Assembly (NCBI GenBank): GCA_964030785.1
Contig: OZ034968.1
Span: 70,215,399-70,279,398 of the forward strand
Direction: 5' to 3'
Length of the DNA stretch: 64,000 nt
Source of the DNA: Siderastrea siderea
Lineage: Eukaryota; Cnidaria; Anthozoa; Scleractinia; Rhizangiidae
Shown: positions 26,765-40,300 of the stretch, piece after piece
How the letters are laid out: each line of letters begins with the position of its first letter
Position numbering within the stretch: the stretch's first letter is position 1
Made by a program: the position numbers and the translations under genes
Notes under the pieces: model-generated
The model's input: only the letters and a program-made list of their open reading frames with translations
What the model was told of the DNA's origin: nothing
Database searches by the model: none

Positions 26765-27244
26765 TACCTTATTTACTTGTATTAATTCCCCGGGACGTTT
26801 AATTAATAGTAGAAAGTAGTGAACCCTAAAACATCCCAGGGCATTGCTTTCTTTCTTGACTGTCCAATAGTGGTAGTTACTCAGAAGGAGTAGCTTACTG
26901 GAGTTAACATGAAATATAATTTAAATTACTGTAAAAGCTCTAATAGTCCTGCTCTCTAATATGCCTTCTTTAACCTACTACTTGCTGATTACAAATAAAT
27001 TATTTGCTTACAATGATGTCATGACTTTGGGGCTTGAAAAATTATTTTATGTTTCGACTGATGCCGGGTATTATTTTACTGCCAGAGGAAGATTCGAAGA
27101 AGTGCAGCATTATGCATGTAATTGCTTACATGTAATTCAGGTGAATCAATTCATTCATCTATTTTAAGCACCAATCAGTCAATCAATCAACCACTCAACC
27201 AACTGGCTGATAAATCAGTCAATCAGCCAATTAAGAAATCAATC

Positions 27245-27279
<35 letters not shown>

Positions 27280-30200
27280 TAATCAGTCAATCAACAAATC
27301 AATCAATCGGTGACCTCAGTGTTGCCAATGCGAACAACAAATGGTCCAGTAATGACTAATGACTTCATTTGATGCACAGATTATGACTCACTCTCTTACT
27401 ACCCCAGACCGTGATGGCAGTAGATCTCGAGACTTTAGTTCTTTTTGGTTTGATAATTTGTCATCAATAAGCATTGTTACTGATTGCCATAATCTGGTAC
27501 CAAAGAAAAACAAAAGGAATAGCCTCTTCCTAAATCATTTCAGAATAGTCTGAAACCTAACAGGCAATGAACTGACAAAAAGGGATCAGACTGTGGTGAA
27601 TCAGTCAATCGATATAGTTTTTCCCATAAAGAGAATTCAATCAAATGGGTCTGACTCTTCATTCCTGGGATAGTAGTGCGGGGGGGGAGGGATAGTCCCC
27701 CCAAAAAAGATATGAGGCAGGGTGTGCTCATCAGATATTTTGAAGTAGAGCCCTAAAAGGTGTACTCCAGGATTCATTCCATTTTCATACATCATCCACG
27801 TCAGTCAAACTAATCAATGACATCAAAATGTTAAGCAGAAAAAGACAAAAAAATATATAACCTTATTTCAAAACTGCTCTTCAAATTTTTTATTTGAATT
27901 GATAAAGTGTGTCTGGGAATATAACTAAAAGTACAAATTTCTTAACCAAACCCTTATAATAAACTCCCATATTTTCCTGACACCAGGTTGATGGAATAAA
28001 AACCTGTAAGAAAACCAAAGCAGATTTTAATTATCGCAATTACCAACAGTAGGACAGTCAGTGTGCATGCGCCAGAGAAAAATGAGAGACTGCTCGTACA
28101 CTGTAGTCTATGAGAATGGTACCAACTTGGGCCGGTACGACTTCAGATCGACTCCAAATGCTTACCTCTGTTTACACGAAACGTACGAAACATGAAGCTA
28201 GTATAAAATAATTATCATCTTAGGCTGTGTTTACACGAGTGATTTCATCCCGAGATGAAATCGCTGAAGACCTGGATGAAATCGTCCCAGGGTGAACACA
28301 TTTCAGCTCCAAATCATGTAAACATTTACAGGTAAATAACCAGACACCGCGATGAAAGTCACCCCGGGATGAGATAAAAGTCATCCCAGGATAAAGTCGC
28401 TCATGTAAACAGGGCCTTTAAGGCTGGTTTAACTCATCACTGCTGCTGGACCAATATGAATGACTCAGAACGGTTTGAAATCAGACTGGGGAGCCACTTA
28501 AGCATGAACAGGGTTCCAGTTGGTTTGAGATATGTTTTGGGTATGCACATTTAATAAGTGGTGTTGGAGCATTCCAAGCTGTTGGATAATAGATAAACTG
28601 GATTTTTAAGGATGGGATGGTTGCGGACCATATTAACACAAACAGAGTTTAGATTGGTCTCAGGTAAACACTTCATGCCAGTCTGACTTTCAGACCGGTC
28701 TCATGTAAACAAAATCGTACCAGTCTGAGTTTGTACCAGTCTCGTGAAATCATAGGCAGCCCAAGCTCACGCCTCGAGAATGCGAGGAATTTATAAATTA
28801 TTTGTGGTTCTCGAGCCGGGACGTGACCTTCGAGAGAGACCGGTATTGGGTTACAAGCGGCCGTTAACAATTTGAGACTTTGTATGGGGAATAAAATATC
28901 GTTGATTTCGAACGTGGAATAAAACTCAATTTCAACACTTTTTAGTGAAATGAATAAAACTAACTTACCTCTTGTATCTTTGTGTGTTTTTTGGGCTTAT
29001 TTCATCGTTTTGGGCTTTCTTTGTCATGACTGTTACTACCTTCATAAGACGAAGTCAAGGCACCACACTGTTTTAGGCCGGAGATTCGAACTCGTCGACT
29101 CGAAGGCGGTTTGCGGCCCGAAAATCTATCCTATCGCAGATTTTTTCGGCCAGAGGTAGGGCTCTATGATCTCTGCACCTTGTAAAATGTTCGTTCGCCA
29201 AATATCCCCGCGCATTTTTCTGAAAATGAGCATTTTCTCATTCCATGTCCAAAATCCCTTCTTTCCGCGAACGCTGATGATTTTGAAAATCGACACGTGG
29301 CTTGGATCCGAGGTCAATTTTCTCTCGACCGAGGGTGGTACAGGAGAATTGAATCAAGCGTAAATCCAGTTAAAAAGGACACAGGAGATACTGCATCAGT
29401 TGGTTTAATGTTGTGTCACACATTTTTTTAGGTTTTTATCGCACTGATTTGGTATATACTAAAACTACTTTTACCGTCAGCAGCTGTACATGAATTAACT
29501 GAATTGACTTTACCACTCTCGGTCGAGAGAAAATTGACCTCGGACCCAAGCCTCGTGTCGATTTTCAAAATCATCAGCGTTCGCTGAAAGAAGGGATTTT
29601 GGACATGGAGTGAGAAAATGCTCATTTTCAGAAAAATGCGCGGGGATATTTGGCGAACGAACATTTTACAAGGTGCAGAGATCATAGAGCCCTACCTCTG
29701 GACGAAAAAATCTGCGATAGGATGGATTTTCGGGCCGCAAACCGCCTTCGAGTCGACGAGTTCGAATCTCCGGCCTAAAACAGTGTGGTGCCTTGACTTC
29801 TTCTTATGAAGGTAATAACAGTCATGACAAAGAAAGCCCAGAACGATGAAATAAGCCCAAAAAACACACAAAGACGCAAGAGGTAAGTTAGTTTTAATCA
29901 TTTCACTAAAAAAGTCTGGAAATTGAGTTTTATCCCACGTTCGAAATCGACGATATTTTATTCCCCATACAAAGTCTCAAATTGTTAACGGCCGCTTGTA
30001 ACCCAATACCGGTCTCTCTCGAAGGTCACGTCCCGGCTCGAGAACCATAAATAATTTATAAATTCCTCGCATTCTCGAGGCGTGAGCTTGGGCTGCCTGT
30101 GGTGAAATCAGGGCATTACTGCCCCAGTGGGTCTCTGAGGATGTTGTTAAACATTCTTGAGAGCTGCTCGTCTCTAGGCTAACGGGGCGTTTACATAATA

Positions 30201-33200
30201 CCAGCATGATTTTCTTTCTGGTACAAGTTCCTCCCGATTTCCTCTTGATTCTCTGTATTTGTTTAATGATTACAGCACAAAATCTCGTAACTGTACAAGT
30301 CATACCTGTGTGAGCTTGCCCCAGTAGTGGTACTGGGTCACAATAATCACTGTGGTATGAAAACCCATACATGGTATAACTGTTTGATTTATTCTGCATT
30401 AAGTTTTAACCCTTTAACCATCAAGAATAAATCTTACATCACCGTGAAAAATGGATTTTGTAACTTAAGTGGGTATAAGGTTTTCATCACCTGAACGCCA
30501 ATGGAAGTCTTGATGGAACACTCATGTAAATGTTGTAATTTAATTTTATCCTTGGTTCAACGTTATTTTCCTTTGTGAGTATCAGGATTGCCAAATTTTC
30601 TTTTCCCGAAAAGACTGTTTTAGCCACCCAGTCTTCTATGTGTTTACACGACAATATAAAACAGATCATGCTCAAATTCCACACTACAGAAATTTGTGCT
30701 TGTTCTCACACACTTAAAGGCAGATGGTTTAAATATGATATATTTGAATGATTTTAAAACTGTTTAACTGTGCTTAATTATGTTTGACTGGGTTCAGAAA
30801 TTGGAATCAAACACTGCTGTATGCATATTATTGGTTTAATTGTGTTCAACTACTGAACCCAAATTAAACCGATCATTGCATTTGACCCAGTTCATTTTAC
30901 TGAACAGTAAGATAGTACCTAAGCTGGGATAATTATATGATTGATGTTTTCCATGTGCATACCTTCACTGTTAGAAAAGCTGCATCACTGATCACTGCTG
31001 ACATATACATGCCTAGTATAGATAAAAAAGTATAAGTGAAAACAACAACTTCAGGGCTAAAAATTGACAGTCTCCTGGTTGCCAGTAGCAATTTAAAACT
31101 GACCAGGGCCACTAAAAGTTGAGGTTTGTTTTTATTGACATGTGACTCCAGTCTTACTTAGAGTTCCACAGTATGTGGTACTTTTTCCACATGATTATTG
31201 GCGAAATCCCTGGATAAAAGACTTACTTCTCACCCGGGTTGGGAGGGGTCTATTCAAGTAAATATCGTTTTAATTTTTTTTATTTAGACTAGAGGATTTT
31301 GAAAGCCACTTTATCTAAATGGCCTGGTCCACTATACTAAGCGAGCAAGTGAAAAGACCCTGGGGACGAGGTTGGAATTCAAGGATACTGGCCCGAGTTG
31401 CAATTCAATGATTCAAGCACTGAAGTTAATTTTTTACCCTGCAAATTATGGAATAACTTAATCAGTAAAAGTACAGAATGAGATGTACAAAAAAATTACA
31501 TCCACCTGCTTTGAACTCGATTATCTTAAGCATATTTTCCCAAAAGTGATCAACACATAACTTTTAATAAACGTTTTACATGTACCTAATTCGAAATTTA
31601 AATTTGTTGTTTGTCATCAAATCATGCCAACTATAGCTTTGAACCTTACTTGATCTAAGAAACATTCGTGAGTCATTAGATGTATATAAATAATTTGCAA
31701 GCAGTGAAGAAAAGCCCAGCTAATAAATAAATGGAGTTGGAGATAAAATAAAGTATGTTATGTGTTATGTTATGTTGTTATGAGATGTTTACAACACGTA
31801 AGCTTAAATGATGCTACACAAAAGAATTTAAACTTATCTGCCAGTATCAACATTAGGAGAATAGCCTGACCTTCTTGCTTTAAGCAATAGCTGTTTGAAA
31901 CATTAATTTTAACAGCAACGCTGTAATTAAAGTTACTGAAAACATAAAGGATGCGTTGCTACACTTTTACTTGGCCAACAAATAACATACGATTCACAGA
32001 CGAGTGTACAAAAACTACATCACTTCATATAACGTTTATTTTAAGACTTACGAAACTTAATAAACTTTAGTTACCAACCTAAGTGTCTGTCTTTCGGCTT
32101 TTTGCTACCGAAACGCAAATGGCAAATTATTTAAGCACTGGACTATTTGAAACGATAAATATGAAACATTAAACTATAATGATCGATCGGTAAAGCCCTG
32201 CTAATACATTAAGCTGTTTACCGCAGACAATAAAAAGCTATAATTACACGTACCTGACATGAGCAATGCAGCGAAAAATGAAGTGCTGTCCTCCTTCCGA
32301 AACCATTATTCTTTAGCAGAAATGGACCACGGAAAGCTAATACACCTTTTCACCCCATTTTTCAGCTTTTGTCGCTAGCTATGGCGCCGCGCCTAAAAAG
32401 TGCACCAGTCTTCCTGAGGAATCCATGACATTGGTGCCCAGTACTCCGCGTGCCTGCAAATTCACATCCCTAAGCTATATGAAAACAAATTTTTTTAAAA
32501 AAACTGTTAACGTAGTTAGAAAGAGCATAGTTTGAAACCAAATACGCTGATTCGTTGTTACATTTATATTAAAACCTCACCAAACAGAGGATTATCAAAA
32601 GTTTAAGGTTCATTTTTCATCGTACTTTTTTCAAAAGGAAAAATAATAATGGACGTTTTTGAATAACTTGCAATTTTTTCTACAATATTGCTGTGAGAAA
32701 TTACGAATTTATTGAGCTTATAAATAAAGCAGTTTTAAAGTGATTTGAATTTTCTATGTGCTCTGGTCACGTGACCAATGACGTCACAACAGTGAGCATA
32801 TCATGGTCGTTACTTTCATGCGAAGTTCTATTAACCAGCCAAGCTTTGTTTCTCTCCGCCTTAAGCTACCATAGCTACTGACTCCTTACCAGTCCCCTGG
32901 GAAATGCTCCCGTACAGAGCCACCTTAAATTTCAAATGCCAGATGTCAACTGGCAATTTCCATATTGCCCATTCCAATGACTATCAGGGCACGTTGTCTG
33001 CTTTTGAATTGATGGCGGCCTGTTCTTGCAGTGAGTGAAAACATATTTTTTGCCATAGTCACGTGAATAATGACGTCATCACCCTAACGTTAATATGAGG
33101 GATAACTTTCACGAAGTTGAAAATAACACATGGTACAGCATTCTCTTCGACCACAAATTAACTAAGTTATTTTGCATTGAAATTTTTCTGGTGCAAAGCA

Positions 33201-34330
33201 TTCTGGGAAGGTTCTTATTATAATTATAATATTGTTTTTAATTAATATATCTTATTAGACGGTTTAGTGTGTAGTATCGTGGGATATTTTTACGAGTCGC
33301 GCCGTATTTTGGCGAGCCCGTAGGGCGAGTCAAAATACAAGAGACGAGTAAAAATATCCCACGATACTACACACTAAACCGTCTAATAAGGGATTTATTA
33401 TTCAACTTAGCTACAAAATGGAAAAGTGGTTTATAAACTGCCTGAGTTGCGTGACAAACTAACGTGACTTCTGAGCAGCGAGTGAGCGCGCCAGCGGAGT
33501 CAGGTTTCGCGCGCTTGACGTGAGGTTGTTGTTGATTGGTCAAAAATGAAAACTTGTCAAACCTGTGTCAATCGAGCGAAGCGTTGGGATTTTATTTCAA
33601 ACTTGCAAGGAAAACAAAGATGGAACAAGGCAAAACTGAATTATTTTCGGGTTTACAGTTAGATAAACAACAATGTTCTTGGTCAACGAGTAAAACTACG
33701 AAAAGAAAGAACTCGACAGAACAAACAGAACTCGAAAGTCAAGTCAAACAAAGTTAAACAGCACTTCAAGCTCAGTCAGAGATCTTCGTCCGAATCACTA
33801 ACCACGGGTCGTTTTGGAAGAGATAGCGGTGGAGACTTCTGACCGACAACAATTGTGCATTTGTTGAAGACAGCTCCTGAGAAATGATGGGTTCCGTTTC
33901 CTGACTTTGACAAACAAATGACATAAAAGGTTGTTAAGTTCCTCGGCGGGAATTTCTTCAATGGCTCTTGTTTCTTTAACGGACTTGAGGTCAGTTTTTG
34001 TATTTTCTGTTGTATTTTAATACATTTCGATTTTCTTCAATAAATAAAGAAATTTCACTGTCGTCTAGGTCATTGCTTGTCTCTAGGATCTCGTTTTCGT
34101 TAAAAACCTCAAAATTTGGTAAGCATTCATTGTTTTCTTCGGGAAAAACGAGCGTTTCGGCCATTTTTTCATCGTTCATCTTGTAAGCCTAAAGCCTGAC
34201 GTGGCATTTGTAGAAAACCTGTCAAACCGGTCTTCTGGAGTACAAATACCGTGGGATATTTGTACTCGTTTTGGGTGTTATTTGTACTCTACTGAATGCA
34301 GTTGAATAATAATTATTGTTATTATTATTA

Positions 34331-34375
<45 letters not shown>

Positions 34376-37300
34376 GAGTTCGATCCTTTGAATGTGATAT
34401 TCATGACCATCTATGATCGTATTGATCATCACAGATAAAGATATACCTCCGTTTTAGGTACCTTGACAGTAACCAGATTTCAGTCATAGAGAATGACGCT
34501 TTCAAAGACTTATCTCGCATCACTACCTTGTAAATATTGACCATTTGTCTTTTATTTTGACCTTAGCTTGTAATTAAGGTTATCCCAGCCCACCGGTCGG
34601 ATTTGATGACCAGAGAGTTATAGGGGGACTAGTCGCAAGCTCGATCATATACCAGTAACAGTGACGTTGCTAGCTGGTTTTGCACATCGCCCACAATGCT
34701 GCGACACATCCAGGACTTAAATGTGTACCCAGCGCGAAAACTCAAATTCAATGAGGATACCAGACGGACAGACAATAGAGAAAATGACCTAAAAAACGCC
34801 CAACAGCGCGTGCATTTTGCGAGATTACGAGTTAACTACTCTAGGTTTATTTCGTACTAGTTAGCATACGGCTTTTACAGAAGATAGATTAATGAAATGA
34901 TGGAGACCTTTCTTAAATTTTTACCACTTGTGAAACTAGTAGCGAAAATTAGTCAAAGTTTGTCCATTTCAGCGTTCTTTTTGTATGAAAAAACACAATG
35001 CAAACATTTCTACCCTCTTTGATATTCTATCCTCTAGATCTTTTACTGTTTTTTGATATTTTATGTTGATCCAACTTTCAACGAACACGCTTTGAATCTC
35101 CCGCGAAAATCCAAATTATTTTCCCAAACACTAGAATCATTATCGGTTAATTCGCACAGGAGTAATTATGAGCTTTAATATACATCGTGGGGGCAAAAAA
35201 AGCGTTTTTTGCAATCTCTCTTCGATCGGAAATTAATCGCCATCCTTTGCCAGTCAGATCGACTGGGATAGGGATATTGCTGTCTCTTTTTACTTCATAA
35301 AACATGTCATTTAAAAGAGAGCACATTATCGCATCCCGCGTCGATTTTTACACTCATAGCCCAGCGTAACTCTTCGACTAAGTTGCCTTTTCACTCAAGA
35401 CAGCGAGAGTTCTCTCGAGTCAGTCCTGACCTGGCACACCATATGGATTAATGCACCTTTGCGGTTTCGTTATAGGTCCTTGCCCCTAAATAAAATAAAA
35501 AGGCTAAACCATGGAACATTTCGAGGCCTTAGATTGCTGTATATCTTGTAAGCATTTGTTGCTGTTCGTAATCAGAAGCTTCATTTTTTCGCCTTACGGG
35601 GTCCGTTTCTCAATCCTCCCGAAAATTGCTGACTAATCCACAGCCCACAAAGGCCGAAACAGCCAGAAAATTATGCCCTGTCTTATAAAATTTTGCCGAA
35701 TGAAATTATTAAGTATACATGTCACGAAAGATAAAAGTGTTCTGACGTCATGATCCCAAAAACTACTGCACATTAAAATAGTATGGCGGCTCAAAATGTC
35801 TCAGGGAGGTTTTGAGAAGCGGAACTCGAGTTTTCGTGAAACCAGATTCTGTAGTTAATTGGGACAGTCAGACTAGTTAATCTTTCAAAAAGGAATTTGT
35901 TGAGGTGTAATCTAGTCATTTTGTCACTTAAAATAGAAAATCCGTCAAAACGAACAAAAAGGGGTATCCTGTAAACTTTTTATTGACAAAAATTAATAAA
36001 TTCATTTCAAACCTTTTTTCTACCATTTAGAATAAGACCTACCACAAACAAAACATGGACTTTTCAATCCCAATCAACGGGGAAAAAAATGCCAATTTTC
36101 CTTGCACTTCAGTTCGTTTGAAAACTCTCATTGTCTTTCCAAAAATAATTGACTAATCTCTAAATTGCAACACATTTTTCCTTAACAAATTGTAGGTTAT
36201 AAGGGAAAAAAAACGCTAATAGAGAATAACACCTATTCAAGCCAGTCCAAGAACGTATATGAGCGTTAGCTGTTTAAAATTAACATGACCCTTACTTCTT
36301 TAAAGTACCTTATAATTATTACATGAAATTTTCGTGACACGTTTATTTCGCAATTTCGGAGGTCGCATATTTCGCGACACTTAAATTTTGTGATTTTGCG
36401 AAAATGTCGTATCCAAAATCACTTTAACTTCGCGATTTTGCCAACGTTACAGGTTTAGCTATTTCCTTGACAATGTGATTAACATTTCTTGAATCAATTT
36501 AGGTAAAACGAATTTATTCAAAAACATCAACACTAACAAAAAATTAACAAATTGACGTCAGTTTTTTATGCGTCTGTCCTCTTATTGATGATAAATTTCG
36601 TCATAACATTGTCAAAGTGTAACAAAAAGCCCAAACTGATTTTCAAACGAAGGAAAGAAATGCTATCTAGAGTCAATGGAAGATGCGATTGCCGCAGAAT
36701 CTGAATTTCATCGCTGTAATTCGGAGAATCACAGGCTCGTAAATTAAAACTATAGTAAGAATAGGTCAGAAATACAAGGATAAATTCGAATTGCTCAACT
36801 AACCTTTAATCAAGTGAAAACTGTTCCCAAAATAATCCGTTAAAACACGGTTCAGCTTAATTTCATCGACAGCACAAATTCCCGCTCACCGCCGATTTTC
36901 AGGTCTGAATCCACAATAAACATCCTCATCTTTTCGCTCTAAGGTTGCAATGGTTTCTTCAGTTTTAACCCATAAATTTTAGATGATTTCCTCATTGACG
37001 ACTACTAGATTTGTGGTGCAATTCTCGCCTCATCAAGAACGCAGCACTAAAAAGTTTGACAAAACATTTGCTGATTGCGTCAGCTTTACGTGTTTCATCC
37101 GTCTGTACTCTTATTGACGATAAAAATTAGCCAATCAGCGCGCGAGAATTCGCTCAGTTATTGTAAAAACAACGACTTTAACATCAGTTGCTGCAGCAAA
37201 AATGTTCTCAGAAGCTGTTCATTTAGTTATGTTTTGCTTGGTCTTGAGTCAATATTGATTATTATCCTTCTCCATTTATCGTGAAACGTGCTAAAGGTCT

Positions 37301-40300
37301 TCGAAGGAAAATGATGCCATTATTGGTGATAAATTCTTCCTTTCTTTAATAATGGACATAATGACAGTCACTTAATTTTCGCGTCATCTTATGTTCGCGA
37401 CACTTATTTTTCGCGACACTTTAATTTTGCAATGTTTCTTAAATCGCGAAAAGCGCGGAATTGAAGTGTCGCGAGAATTTCATGTAATAAGGTAATACAC
37501 ATTAATTAAATTTTGGACTCATAAGCCCTCAAAAATTTTTTCGTCAAAAATTCAGTAACGTCCGATAATTTTGCCTGCCTCATTACGATTACAAAGATAA
37601 AAAATTGTTCTGAAATTCACTAGAAGCAAATCTATTTAACATGGTTGTCCAAAGGAGGTGTACCACAGTCAAGTTATAATTATTAGGAGAATTAATCATT
37701 TTGTAACCGTTGTAACCTTAACGTTCAGACTCTGTTTGAATTGTTCCTTTTTATGTATGGGGGGGGGGGGGGGAGGGAACAGGGGAATTAGTGTAACGCG
37801 AGGGCAAAACTCACTGAAAATAATTCTGGTATGGAAGAAACAGTATCATTTATTTCTCAGTATGCTATTTTGTTATTATTTGCTATCATTAACTCAGGGA
37901 TCTTCGATGGAATTACATAGAAACAATAGAAGATCGAACATTCACAGATGTTGCGAAGCTTAAGAATTTGTAAGTCAGTCATTGCATGAAAGTCTGGTTC
38001 TTCACACAGTATTTCGTTGTTAGGGTCAGAGTTATGTGCACTTTTTACAATTGTAAAGGCGTGGAACAAAAAGTAATCTGTACTCTATTGCTTGCATTGG
38101 GCCACCAAAAAACAAACAAACAAACCAAAAGAACAACCCAAAAGTTTTCTACGGATCTTGCAGTACAAAACTCCTGTCTTTTACCTTTCGCACACTAGAT
38201 GTGCTTACCACTGTGAGTTAAGTGATTTTGCTAAGTTTAAACATGTCAAATATGTCGTGTATGCTACTTGGACAAGTGACTTCGAGCGCTTTTTGCGAGA
38301 GTAAATAAAGTAGGTTAAAATGAATAAAGCTTATTTAATACTTAAAATCTAATCTTACCATTTACTTAGTTTAAACAGTATTTACTTTATATGATTTATA
38401 GACGTATCATGCACTGCAGACTTCAATCGATCAATGTAGAAACGTTAAAGGGTCTTACACAGCTCATGACTCTGTACGTATACAAAGGACGGATTTACTC
38501 ACTTCTTAATATATTATTGACAAATCTAATCAACGTTACGGGTACAAGAACGCTAAACGGTCTATAGGTATTTTGTTGATTTTGTTTGTTTTGTTGTGTG
38601 CGTAAATTATACCTTTTTCTCACTAATTTCCGTGCGTACTCAATTTCGCGAAAATTCGGGAGTATTAAAATTCGCAAATACAAATTTTCGTGATTCCAGT
38701 AAAAAAGTGAACAAAAGCGTATTAAAATTGGCAGTTTTGCCATTGCTTTAGTCTTACAAACCCTAATCAGAAGGCCAGTTTCTCAAAAAGGCAAATTTTA
38801 CAAATTAACTAGACAGAACAAGAAAAAAAAAGCCTCTACAAAAAGTTTAAAACGCCCGAAATTAAAAAAAAAGTGAATAGGAGGAAGAGTGTTAGTTAAA
38901 AACATGACCATGCAGAAGGATATATTTTCAAGGACAGAAAGCAACAGTTTTAATTCAGAATAATACCAATACGCCTGTGTCCCACAGCATTTAAAATTCA
39001 TGTACTTTTTGTCTTTTATAAACGCGAAAATCGTGAAAACAAGCACGCACGAAAATAGGTAAGAATAAAGCAGTTACTTAAGCATATTTATTGGAGATTT
39101 GCCGAAGACACAACTTCGTGCAAGGCCTTTAAAAACAAGAACGAGTTTTATGATAAAAAGAACCGTAAACTTGGAAGCCGACTGCAGTAATGAACCCTTT
39201 TATTTTATACCTACTCATGCGAGGAAATTATTGACACGTTATATCTTTCGTGTCATACTCTAAGTTATTACAATTTGAACTAAAAAACAGTTGGCTTTAG
39301 TGGTTGGTGTCTTGAATTTAGAGGTATGCGATACTTTAGCATGCTCTACTTAAAATTGTATTTGAAAGGACTCGTATAGCCGACTTCTTTAGTCACTTAG
39401 AAGGGCACAGAGATTTAGCCAGACGATCACAAATCATGGTAATAAAATTTTTTCCCGTTGAAGAAATTTTACAATACTTTTAAATTTACATAATAGCACC
39501 TACTCACCATTTCTTGGTTGTAAAAAAAATACAGGTTGTTCTTTGAGAACAAAATATCACTAATACGGCCCGGAGCTTTTAAAAATGTGCCCTATCTTAG
39601 GAGCTTGTAAGTGTATTTTATCAACTTAACGTGTTACTTTACAACCAAAACGTTATCGCCTCTTTGTGCAATAAAAGCTAAGATTTGGGAAAATCCGAAG
39701 ACAAACACTTCTATTAATTGTGTTTTTATAGAGAATTTTAAAACGTTTAATCACTCTTACATCTTAAACGTGGTGTTCAACAAAATGTGTTGGATTTCAG
39801 GTCTGAAGTTAGAAATGCATGAATTGTATTTTCTGACGTTGGATTGTGAGTAACTAAAAATCGGTTGCTAAGTCGAGAAAAGTGTAATCTCTGGGAGACT
39901 AAACCCCCACAAGTGCAGCGGAAATTCAGCTGTGAAATGATTTCCTTTAAGAGTACAAGCGAAAAAATATTCGTGGGTCACAAGAATTTTTGCCTTTTTT
40001 AACGAAATTTATTACAAAATGCTATCGTAGCCTCAATATCAAAAGTTATTTAAAAAATAAGTCTACTCCAAATTTACTAACGAGGACAAAACATAATTGT
40101 TTATTTGAATAAAGCTTCAGGGTTTTGCAAATATAGCTTCTGAGGCGTACTCGACTGGGAGACAGGGATGGCATGGGGGAGTGAGGGCGTGCATCGGAAA
40201 CCTTAAATCACATGCATAAAATAAACACATCAAAAACAATATTAAAAATAACAACAAATATGAAAAAAAATAAGCTACAATCAAGTGAAACTTCCCACCA

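Noticed and set aside
27172..27308. CRISPR-like array
   Set aside because: A contiguous 4-bp microsatellite with no spacers, in a eukaryotic context.
27122..27313. QSIN-repeat ORF
   Set aside because: Translation of an (AATC)n microsatellite.
28950..29901. Mirrored ORFs with hydrophobic N-termini in both arms of the foldback element
   Set aside because: They are the same sequence read from two inverted arms, with no splice context and no recognisable domain; the palindrome explains them.
34222..34410. Poly-Asn ORF on the minus strand
   Set aside because: Translation of a (TTA)n microsatellite.
39786..39851. Possible extra LRR exon ending before GTGAGT at 39847
   Set aside because: Only about 54 bp, and no reading frame fits the 24-residue LRR pattern or the phase-2 border.
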